This document shows positions 57,003 to 64,000 of a stretch of DNA of 64,000 nucleotides, one piece after another. The notes under the pieces are model-generated. The model was given only the letters and a program-made list of their open reading frames with translations. It had not been told where the DNA came from and ran no database searches. Within the stretch, counting starts at the first letter, position 1. Each line of letters begins with the position of its first letter. The position numbers were made by a program, and so were the translations under genes. Origin of the DNA: Myxococcales bacterium (lineage in GTDB: Bacteria; Myxococcota_A; UBA9042); the NCBI GenBank assembly GCA_009692425.1, contig SHZF01000002.1, positions 62,001 to 126,000 of the forward strand. The letters run 5' to 3'.

Positions 57003-57281
57003 GATCCTCCGCCCCGACGCTCCGGCCGCCTTGACAGCCCACTGCAGCATCCTAACGTGCGCCCGCCGCGCTGGACAGGCGGTGGATGCCGATCTGGCTC
57101 CGCCGTCCGCGTGCGGTCAGGCTCGCGGGCCTCGGGAGCGGGCGTGTGCTGGGGGTGCCAGGGCCGGCGCGCCGGGCCGGGAATACCTCAGCGCTCCGAC
57201 CGGTTCCCGCCCGCCCACGGCTCCTGCGAGGTCCGTGCTTTGCAGGTGTTCGGTCGGCCGACGCCGTTTGCAGGAGATAGA
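57003..57281. other. Divergent intergenic region
   Basis: About 280 bases between the exported-protein gene and the Gld-type cassette. It should hold both promoters, but no element better than chance was found. Confidence 0.4.
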
Positions 57282-58244
57282 ATGACGCCCCATCCGGTCA
57301 TCCAAGTGCGCGACTTGGTCAAGCGCTACCCGACGAAGACGGCGCTGGACGGCGTCTCATTCGACGTACACGCTGGCGAGATCCTTGGCCTGCTCGGACC
57401 CAACGGCGCGGGCAAGTCCACGAGCATGAAGATCTTGACGTCCTACCTGTCGCCCAGCTCCGGCAAGGTGACGGTGGACGGCATCGACCTCGACGTCGAT
57501 CCGGTCGGCGTGCGCGCCCTGCTGGGCTACCTGCCCGAATCGACGCCCCTGTACCTTGACATGGTGGCCTACGACTACCTGATGTGGATCGGCGAGATGC
57601 GCGGCTTCGATCGCGCCACCTGCCACCGCCGCATCGCCGAAGTCGCCAGCGTCGTCGGGATCAAGGAAGTCATCGGCATGCAGATCGGCCAGCTGTCGAA
57701 GGGCTACAAGCAGCGCGTAGGTCTCGCCCAGGCGCTGCTGCACAATCCGAAAATCCTCATCCTCGACGAGCCGACTTCGGGCCTCGACCCCAACCAGATC
57801 GTCGAAATTCGCAACCTGATTCGGGATCTCGGCAAGTCGCACACCGTGATCCTGTCGAGCCACAATCTCGCCGAGGTGCGCCAGGTCTGCGACCGCATCG
57901 TGATCATCCACCGCGGCAAGGTCGTGGCCGACGGCTCGGTCGACGAACTGGAAGGCAAGGTCGGCGCGTCGCACAAGCTCGTCGTCGGCGTGGCTCCGGC
58001 GGCCGGTGCGCCGACCAGCGCCGTCGCAGCCCTGCTGGCGGGACTGCCGCGCGTCAAGGCTGCGATCTTCACACACGACGTCCGGGCGCCGGTACCGCAC
58101 GCGGTGTACGACGTCGAGGCCGACGCCGACGTGAGGCCAGAACTCGCCGACGCGATCGGCAAGGCCGGCCACACCATCGTCGAACTGCGCCGCAAATCGA
58201 TGGACTTGGAAGCGATCTTCCAGCAGTTGACGCACGACGTCTGA
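57282..58244 (+). CDS. GldA-like ABC transporter ATPase
   Basis: 320 residues from ATG 57282 with AGGAGA upstream. Walker A GPNGAGKS (39-46), GQLSKGYKQRVGLAQAL, Walker B ILILDEPTSGLDPNQI and SSHNLAEV are complete. The GYLPESTPLYLDM segment and LSKGYKQRV are typical of the GldA/NatA branch. The last 80 residues form the regulatory tail common to ABC-2 type ATPases. It would energise the permease encoded 31 bases downstream. Confidence 0.92.
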   Translation: MTPHPVIQVRDLVKRYPTKTALDGVSFDVHAGEILGLLGPNGAGKSTSMKILTSYLSPSSGKVTVDGIDLDVDPVGVRALLGYLPESTPLYLDMVAYDYLMWIGEMRGFDRATCHRRIAEVASVVGIKEVIGMQIGQLSKGYKQRVGLAQALLHNPKILILDEPTSGLDPNQIVEIRNLIRDLGKSHTVILSSHNLAEVRQVCDRIVIIHRGKVVADGSVDELEGKVGASHKLVVGVAPAAGAPTSAVAALLAGLPRVKAAIFTHDVRAPVPHAVYDVEADADVRPELADAIGKAGHTIVELRRKSMDLEAIFQQLTHDV

Positions 58245-58275
58245 TCGCGCCACTGCCGTCTTGAGGAGACTGACC

Positions 58276-59103
58276 ATGAGCAACACCGCTACGGAATCGC
58301 TGGCGCCATCGCCCACGCGCGGGGCGTCCGCAACCGCGATCGCCACGCCGCGCCCGCCGCGGGCCTCGTCAATGCGGCCGGTCATCACGATCGCGCGCCG
58401 CGAAATGGCCGCGACGTTCGATTCGCCGATCGCGTACATCGCCGGTACCGTGTTCCTTGTCGTGACCGGGTTGCTGTTCTTTTTTGGTGTGAGCGGAGCC
58501 GACGATTTCTTCGCCGCCCGCGAGGCCACGCTGCGGCCCCTGTTCGAGTACGCGCCGTGGGTGCTCGCCGTCATCCTGCCGGCCGTCACCATGCGGTTGC
58601 TGGCCGAGGAGAAGAAGGCGGGGACGCTCGAACTGCTCGTGACGCTGCCCGTCACCGACCTGCAGATCGTGCTGGGCAAGCTGCTCGGCGCCGTCGGCTT
58701 TTTGGCGGTGGCGTTGCTCTTGACCGGTGTGTTCCCACTGCTCGTCGCCATGAAGGGCGCTCCCGACCTCGGCGCAGTGGCTGGCGGTTATCTGGGGCTG
58801 TTTCTCGTAGGCACGGCGTTCTTGTCGTTGGGGCTGATGACATCGACGTGGACCCACAACCAGATCGTCGCATTCATCGTCGGACTGCTCCTGTGCGCCT
58901 TCTTCTGGACGGCCACGGACGCGCTGCTCAAGGCCGTATTCGATCCGGTTCCGTCGGTGCTCCAGCTGCTGAATTTTCAGAACCAATTCAGCGATTTCTC
59001 CAAGGGAGTCGTCGACCTGCGCAATGTTCTGTACTTCGTTGCTGTGACTGCCGTGGGCGTCGCGGTTTCGACCTACTCGCTGCAATCGCGCCAGTGGAAG
59101 TGA
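58276..59103 (+). CDS. GldF-like ABC-2 permease
   Basis: 275 residues from ATG 58276 behind GAGGAGAC. A Thr/Ala/Pro-rich tail of about 30 residues precedes six hydrophobic helices. The motif LAEEKKAGTLELLVTLPVTDLQIVLGK, on the first cytosolic loop, is the ABC-2 permease signature. It forms the membrane part with the upstream ATPase. In Flavobacteria this cassette supports gliding; in Myxococcota its substrate is unknown. Confidence 0.9.
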   Translation: MSNTATESLAPSPTRGASATAIATPRPPRASSMRPVITIARREMAATFDSPIAYIAGTVFLVVTGLLFFFGVSGADDFFAAREATLRPLFEYAPWVLAVILPAVTMRLLAEEKKAGTLELLVTLPVTDLQIVLGKLLGAVGFLAVALLLTGVFPLLVAMKGAPDLGAVAGGYLGLFLVGTAFLSLGLMTSTWTHNQIVAFIVGLLLCAFFWTATDALLKAVFDPVPSVLQLLNFQNQFSDFSKGVVDLRNVLYFVAVTAVGVAVSTYSLQSRQWK

Positions 59104-59174
59104 GCGCTTTCCACTTCTGACACCCCCCTGCGCTGTCCGGCCATCCGTTGCGGTGGCACCCGACGAGGCAATCC

Positions 59175-61679
59175 ATGGCAACCGCTACTCCCGCCAGCCC
59201 GGCCGCCGCTCCGGCGACCCGCAGCCGCACCGACGCCGTCGTCATGCTCGGCGCCACGATCGGCATCGCCGTGGTCATCAACGCGCTGGCGTTGCAGACA
59301 TCGGTCCGCCTGGATCTGACCGAACAGAAGATCCATACGCTTTCGGACGCCAGCGTCGCGGCGGCCCAGGCGCTCGACAACGTCGCCGTCACCGTCTACG
59401 TGTCGAAGAAGCTGCCGGAAACGATCCCGACCCCGCAGGGCAAGGTTCCCTTGCGCGGCATTGAGCGGTCGTTTCGCGACAAGATCGACGAGTACCTGCG
59501 CGCGTCGGGCGGCCACATGAGCATCGCCTACGCCGACGACAACAGCCCCGGCGTCGGCACGATCGAGGAGCAGGGCGAAGCGGCGAAGCTCGAGCCGTTT
59601 TCGTCCACGGAGGCCGAAGTCACCGGCGGCCAGCTGAAATTCGCGCGCTTCGTCATGGGCGCCACCTTTCACTACAAGACCGTGCACGAGGTGCTGCCCA
59701 AGGCCCTCCAGCCGGGTTTCTATGAGTTTGAGATCACGAAGATCCTCTTGCGGCTGAAGGAAAAACACGACAACGCTGAGTTGATGAAGGAGCCGCTGGC
59801 GCATGGCAAGGCGCTGTTCGAGGGCGTGAAGGCGTGCAACGAGGCGGTGCAAAAGGCTGCGAAGGTCGACGAAAAAGAAGCCGACACGACGGCCGGGCTC
59901 AACCTGAAGGCCGCGACCGACCCCACCCAGAAGAGGCTGGACGCGCTCAAGCTGGCCCGCCCCGACCTCGACAAGGTGTGCAAGCCCGTCGGCGATCTCG
60001 TCACGAAGGAGGGCGGACCGCTGAAGGGCAAGAACCAGTTCGGCGACAACCTTGTGCAGGCAGCCAACCAGTTCCGCGAGGCTTGGGACGACTTGGCGCA
60101 GACCGTCGGGCCGGCCGGCAGCGCGGAGCCCGACAAGAAAGCCGTGATGCCGCCGCACATCGTGGTGCCGCAGCTCGTCAACGTGCTCGAGCAGCTGTTT
60201 CGCGAAGTGGACCGCGCGCACCAGACGCTGACCGACAGTCCGGGGCGCAAGCAGATCGGCTTCCTGTGCGGCCACGACGAATTCTGCCCGTTCGGCGAGG
60301 CCGAGCCCTTCGTGCAGGAGCAGCTCGCCATGATGATGGCGCAGAACAACCCGATGATGAAGCAGATCGTCCAGGCCGCCACCCAGATCGCGCAAGGCAT
60401 CGACGAGACGAACGGGCGCATTGGCGACAACCTGTTCACGAAGCGCGGCTACTCGATCCGGCGCGTCGATCCAGGCGAGCCGATCGGCAGCGACATCAGC
60501 GCCTTGATCGTGTATGCGCCGCGCAAGGCCGTCAGTGAATACACCAAGTTCCAACTCGACCAGTTCCTGCTCTCGGGTCGCGCGGTCGTGATGCTGGCGC
60601 AGGAATGGGAAGTCGCACTGATGAACATGGCCGCGTCCGACGACATCGGCAACGACATGCGCACCGACTACACCGCGATGACGGCAACCACATCCAACTT
60701 GGGCGACATCCTCAAGGGGTGGGGCATCGAGCTGAAGAAGGAGCCAATCCTCGATTCCGAGCACGTCGATACCGTGCGCGTCATGCAGCTCGTCAACCGG
60801 GGTGGGCTGCAATTCCAGACGCAGCAGGATTTTCCCTACGGTCTGATTCCGGTCGCCGTCGATTTCGACCGCAGCCATCCGCTGACGCGTTCGCTCTCCA
60901 ACCTCGCCCTGCCGTACACCACGAGCCTCGAAGTCACGACGGCCCTGCGCAACGACAAGCGCTTCGAGGTCGTCGACGTGATCAAGAGCTCCAAGACGTC
61001 GGTGCGCAAGGCCCCGCCGATTCCGGTGATTCCGCCGGCGCTGAACGAACTCGTCAAACGCACGCCGCCGACCGGGCCGCACACGCTGGCGCTGTACGTG
61101 CGCGGTCCCTTCCCGTCGCTGTTTGCGGGCAAGGAACTGCCGAAACGGCCCAAGCGTGAAGACAAGGGCAAGGACCCAATGGGCATGGAGCGCCCCAAGG
61201 ACACGGACGAAAACGTCGACAACGACTGGGCGTTGGCCAAGCGCCAGTTTCGGGCCGAGGGCTCCGGCAAGCTGCTCGTGGTCGCGTCAAACCTGGGCAT
61301 CGAAGGGCTCAGCCGCGCCACGGTGCTCAGCGGCTTCGACCTGTCCAAACTGACGCAGTTTTCGGCGGACACGATCAAGCTGTACCAGCAGTGGCAGGCC
61401 GGTTTCCAGAACTGGCAGATTCGCATTGGCCAAGTATCGCACCTGCTCGGTGACAACCTGCAGTTTCTCTACAACGTGCTCGACTGGGCCAGTTCGCACG
61501 AAGCGCTGGTCGCGATCCGATCGAAGGGCGACACGCGTCGACCGCTGGAGCAGATCGAGAATGACGACGCCCGCCGGTTGCGTCTCGGGGCCTTGTTGGG
61601 CGCGCCCCTTCTTCTGGTGGGCGCAGGCCTGGCGCGCTGGCGGATGCGCCGGCGCCGCGATGCGGCGTTGCAGGTGTAG
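59175..61679 (+). CDS. GldG-like ABC auxiliary protein with long helical insertion
   Basis: 834 residues from ATG 59175. A membrane helix near residues 24-42 precedes LTEQKIHTLSDASVAAAQAL, the conserved opening of the GldG/ABC-auxiliary family. The usual periplasmic domain follows. Between about residues 195 and 345 is a charged, Lys/Glu/Asp/Ala-rich region (EKHDNAELMKEPLAHGKALF, KKAVMPPHIVVPQLVNVLEQ), probably a helical or coiled-coil insertion. A C-terminal helix (ALLGAPLLLVGAGLARW) ends the protein. It probably works with the GldA/GldF-like transporter. Confidence 0.88.
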   Translation: MATATPASPAAAPATRSRTDAVVMLGATIGIAVVINALALQTSVRLDLTEQKIHTLSDASVAAAQALDNVAVTVYVSKKLPETIPTPQGKVPLRGIERSFRDKIDEYLRASGGHMSIAYADDNSPGVGTIEEQGEAAKLEPFSSTEAEVTGGQLKFARFVMGATFHYKTVHEVLPKALQPGFYEFEITKILLRLKEKHDNAELMKEPLAHGKALFEGVKACNEAVQKAAKVDEKEADTTAGLNLKAATDPTQKRLDALKLARPDLDKVCKPVGDLVTKEGGPLKGKNQFGDNLVQAANQFREAWDDLAQTVGPAGSAEPDKKAVMPPHIVVPQLVNVLEQLFREVDRAHQTLTDSPGRKQIGFLCGHDEFCPFGEAEPFVQEQLAMMMAQNNPMMKQIVQAATQIAQGIDETNGRIGDNLFTKRGYSIRRVDPGEPIGSDISALIVYAPRKAVSEYTKFQLDQFLLSGRAVVMLAQEWEVALMNMAASDDIGNDMRTDYTAMTATTSNLGDILKGWGIELKKEPILDSEHVDTVRVMQLVNRGGLQFQTQQDFPYGLIPVAVDFDRSHPLTRSLSNLALPYTTSLEVTTALRNDKRFEVVDVIKSSKTSVRKAPPIPVIPPALNELVKRTPPTGPHTLALYVRGPFPSLFAGKELPKRPKREDKGKDPMGMERPKDTDENVDNDWALAKRQFRAEGSGKLLVVASNLGIEGLSRATVLSGFDLSKLTQFSADTIKLYQQWQAGFQNWQIRIGQVSHLLGDNLQFLYNVLDWASSHEALVAIRSKGDTRRPLEQIENDDARRLRLGALLGAPLLLVGAGLARWRMRRRRDAALQV

Positions 61680-61736
61680 CGGGCGGCAGCCCAACCAGGA
61701 ACGGGGCGCGATGGCGTTCGACAGCAGAGGGAGTCC

Positions 61737-63668
61737 ATGAAGCGATCGACATGGTACGTGGTCGGAACGTTTGCAGTCCTGCTCGCGGCTTATGCCGCCA
61801 TGTCGTGGCGCCCGAAGGCCGATACGCCGCCGCCGCTCTCCATCGACGGCTACATTGGCAACCTGTCGGAACAGGACGCGCGCAGCCAGGCCAAGGACAC
61901 TCCGCCGCCGGTCAAGCGGATCGTGATCCGGCGCAAGGATGAGGAGATCACCCTCGACCGGCTGCCACCCGCCAGCAAGGACAAGCCCGAGGCCGTCACC
62001 GAGTTGAAGTGGACCGCCAAGCGGGTCGCCCACGGCAAGACGACGGAGACGAAGGCGCAGGGCTTTCGGGCGCAGAGCATGTCGGAAACGCTGATGCGAT
62101 CCATCCGGTCGTCGCACACGCGCAAGGTGAGCGCAGCCGAATTGAAAGACTATGGACTGGACGCCGACCACCGCATCGAAGTTGAGTGGACCCTCGACAA
62201 CCGCACCGTCAAGATTCGCCTCGGGTTGCTGCAAAAGCCAGAAGAGGGGGACCCGAGCACGTGGGTGCAGGCCGCGGGGGTGGACGATGTCGTCTACCAG
62301 GTGGCGGCGCGCGACCTGCGCACCAGCTTCGATGTGACCTGGAGCGACCTGCGCGACCGTTCGGTGTTGAGCCTCAAGCTCGAAGACGTTGACCGCATCG
62401 AAATCGAGAACCCTGCGGACGCCAAGGCGAAGAAGGTCGTGGCGCAGCGCCCAGGCCTATCCGACGTCCAGCGCAAGGAACTGGCCGACAAGAAGCAGGA
62501 ACGGGACGCCAACGAAGGCTGGGCGCTCCAGGAGCCGGCGGGCGTCGTCACCGGCGACATCGGCGACTGGTTGAAGGCGATCGATCGGTTCAGTGTGAGC
62601 GAATTCATCGACTCCGCTACGGTGGCCGACAAGAAGCTCGACACGGGCTTGGACGATCCCGCGACCCGCGTGGTCGTCACGGTGACCGCAGGCAAGGACA
62701 AGACCGTGATCGTGTTCGGTCGCACCGACGCCGAGCGCCCCAACAAGGAAGCCTATGCCCGCATCGAGGGTCGCGACGAACTGTACCTCGTGGCGTCGTA
62801 CACGAAGGACCAGATCGTGCAGACCTTGGACCAGTTGCGCGACCGTCGGCTGCTCGGCGCGCGCCACGGCAAGGACGCGACAGCCTTCAAGCTGACGTCC
62901 GGCGCGATGCGGCTCGACGGCACGCGCGGTCCCGCGGGCTGGACGCTGGCGGGCGCCGAGGTGCGGCCGAGTGCTGCGGCGATCGACACGTTCCTGGGTG
63001 ACCTGGACGCACTCAAGGTGGACTTTGCCGCACCCGAGGCTCCCACGGCGACGGGTCTCGACGCTCCCGGGGCCACTGCGGAATTTCAGTTTGGCGGCGA
63101 GACGGTGCGCTTCGACCTTGGCAAGGAGGTCGATGGCAATACATGGGGACGGTCGTTCGCCGGTGGCCAGCCTGGCGACACGTTCAAACTCAGTTCGTGG
63201 AACGCCGGCAAGCTCAAGAAGACCGGCGCTGACCTTGCCGACAAGCACCTGATCGAGGTGGCCCGCGACGACATTGCAGAACTGTGGCTGACACCGCCCG
63301 CTGCTGCCGATGCGGTGCACCTTGTGCGCGACGTAACGGGCAGCGGCTGGTCCGGAGACGGCGGAGGAAAGCGTGGGAAAATCAAGGAGGACGCGGCCAA
63401 CGACCTGATCCGCGCGGTGGCCGACGCCGAATGGTCCGCCGTGCACGCGGATAAGGCTCCGGCAAGTGTGGGGTTGGATGGGGGACATTTCAGCGTAAAG
63501 GTGCGCACCCGGGCTGGGAAAGAGGCAGAAATCCGCCTTTCTGAACAGAAGGCGGGCGAGGATCCCTACGTCGTAGCGGTCGTGGCCGGCAAGATGGACA
63601 AGGTCGCGGCAATCGGGTCGTGGGCGGCTGGCAATCTGCGCAAGGTCGCGAAAGACTTCTTTGAGTGA
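61737..63668 (+). CDS. DUF4340 domain protein
   Basis: 643 residues from ATG 61737. A membrane anchor (WYVVGTFAVLLAAYAAM) is followed by several repeated beta-rich units: KRIVIRRKDEEITL, TWTLDNRTVKIRLG-like EWTLDNRTVKIRLGLL, AYARIEGRDELYLVA and RFDLGKEVDGNTWG-type segments. DUF4340 proteins are typically encoded just after GldG-like genes, as here, and are predicted to face the periplasm. The role in the transporter is unknown. Confidence 0.85.
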   Translation: MKRSTWYVVGTFAVLLAAYAAMSWRPKADTPPPLSIDGYIGNLSEQDARSQAKDTPPPVKRIVIRRKDEEITLDRLPPASKDKPEAVTELKWTAKRVAHGKTTETKAQGFRAQSMSETLMRSIRSSHTRKVSAAELKDYGLDADHRIEVEWTLDNRTVKIRLGLLQKPEEGDPSTWVQAAGVDDVVYQVAARDLRTSFDVTWSDLRDRSVLSLKLEDVDRIEIENPADAKAKKVVAQRPGLSDVQRKELADKKQERDANEGWALQEPAGVVTGDIGDWLKAIDRFSVSEFIDSATVADKKLDTGLDDPATRVVVTVTAGKDKTVIVFGRTDAERPNKEAYARIEGRDELYLVASYTKDQIVQTLDQLRDRRLLGARHGKDATAFKLTSGAMRLDGTRGPAGWTLAGAEVRPSAAAIDTFLGDLDALKVDFAAPEAPTATGLDAPGATAEFQFGGETVRFDLGKEVDGNTWGRSFAGGQPGDTFKLSSWNAGKLKKTGADLADKHLIEVARDDIAELWLTPPAAADAVHLVRDVTGSGWSGDGGGKRGKIKEDAANDLIRAVADAEWSAVHADKAPASVGLDGGHFSVKVRTRAGKEAEIRLSEQKAGEDPYVVAVVAGKMDKVAAIGSWAAGNLRKVAKDFFE

Positions 63669-63911
63669 TTGCACACGAGGGAGTCGCTTTCTCCAGCCCG
63701 ACGCACTGCCGCCGCGGGGTTTCGCAGCGCCCCGCCACAGACTGGCACAGACGCCAAGTGACCGGTTTCGTATGGATTCAGTCCGACAGACGCCAACTGT
63801 ACGACTTCGTGCGCTTCTGTCGTGTCTGCGGATCCACACTGCATTGCGCGGCGAAATGTCCCGCAAAGGTTGCTTGTCGCGGCCCACACAGACGACTACC
63901 ATCCGGCGCCG
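63669..63911. other. Intergenic region before the right-edge ABC gene
   Basis: About 240 bases with no gene. No clear promoter or terminator could be identified. Confidence 0.4.
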
Positions 63912-64000
63912 ATGATTCGTCTGCACCAAGTCAGCAAGAGCTACGGGCACGGAACCACCACCGTGCACGCCCTGCGCGACGTGACGCTGCACATTGGTGC
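63912..64000 (+). CDS. ABC transporter ATPase, N-terminal fragment (3' truncated)
   Basis: The frame from ATG 63912 reads MIRLHQVSKSYGHG and ALRDVTLHIG and runs off the right edge before the Walker A motif. This opening is typical of FtsE/LolD/MacB-type ABC ATPases. Only 29 residues are visible, so the exact subfamily cannot be given. Confidence 0.6.
   Translation, partial: MIRLHQVSKSYGHGTTTVHALRDVTLHIG

Noticed and set aside
59073-61082. A 669-codon minus-strand frame over the GldG-like gene
   Set aside because: No domain is visible and the plus-strand gene is well supported by its neighbours.

Overview
The window is very GC-rich, gene-dense, and most likely from the Myxococcota or a close relative of the old Deltaproteobacteria. 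The evidence is mixed. It carries a MYXO-CTERM-like C-terminal anchor (about 19670-19797), a Hanks-type Ser/Thr kinase with the HRDVSPQN loop common in myxobacteria, a 22-module Cys-rich repeat lipoprotein, several lipoproteins with long Asp/Ala/Thr spacers after the lipobox, and a GldA/GldF/GldG-type ABC cassette. No rRNA, tRNA, CRISPR array, insertion sequence or prophage was seen. The species cannot be named from sequence alone.

Layout. 1-6259: a truncated PQQ-type sugar dehydrogenase, a small lipoprotein, and two tandem FG-GAP/UnbV lipoproteins coupled by a GTGA stop-start overlap. 6350-16583: a zinc-ribbon protein, two multi-spanning membrane proteins, an APC-superfamily transporter with a cytosolic tail, release factor 3, and an M50 protease. 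16680-24314: a YkgJ/DUF3109-like protein, ATP-type PEP carboxykinase coupled to a MYXO-CTERM-like protein, deoxyribose-phosphate aldolase with a His-rich head, a lipoprotein alpha/beta hydrolase, and a class I amidotransferase. 24326-30440: secreted and surface proteins (a probable outer-membrane protein, a fibrinogen-like domain protein, the Cys-rich repeat/LamG lipoprotein). 30671-36248: a complete branched-chain amino-acid (Liv-type) ABC operon on the minus strand. 36482-41831: a Cys-rich remnant, the kinase, a flippase-like membrane protein, a nucleotide-sugar dehydrogenase, and a second zinc-ribbon paralogue. 42073-49430: DnaB coupled to a class V aminotransferase-fold enzyme, a second Cys-rich remnant, and a minus-strand operon of rRNA-methyltransferase-like, esterase and PFKFB-like genes. 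49587-55983: a large lipoprotein with a possible caspase-like dyad, a TonB-like protein coupled to a gluzincin protease, and a SEC-C-associated type protein. 57282-63668: GldA/GldF/GldG-like genes and a DUF4340 protein. A further ABC ATPase starts at the right edge.

The strongest unusual signal is the LivG ATPase at 31368-32804. It keeps every ABC motif, but two insertions interrupt it, each carrying a hydrophobic hairpin, and one would place about 90 residues outside the membrane. Next come a eukaryote-type fused 6-phosphofructo-2-kinase/fructose-2,6-bisphosphatase, the His-rich DeoC, two zinc-ribbon paralogues with identical metal-ligand spacing, and two Cys-rich remnants each apparently broken by a one-base loss. 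All functions are inferred from sequence; no searches were run.
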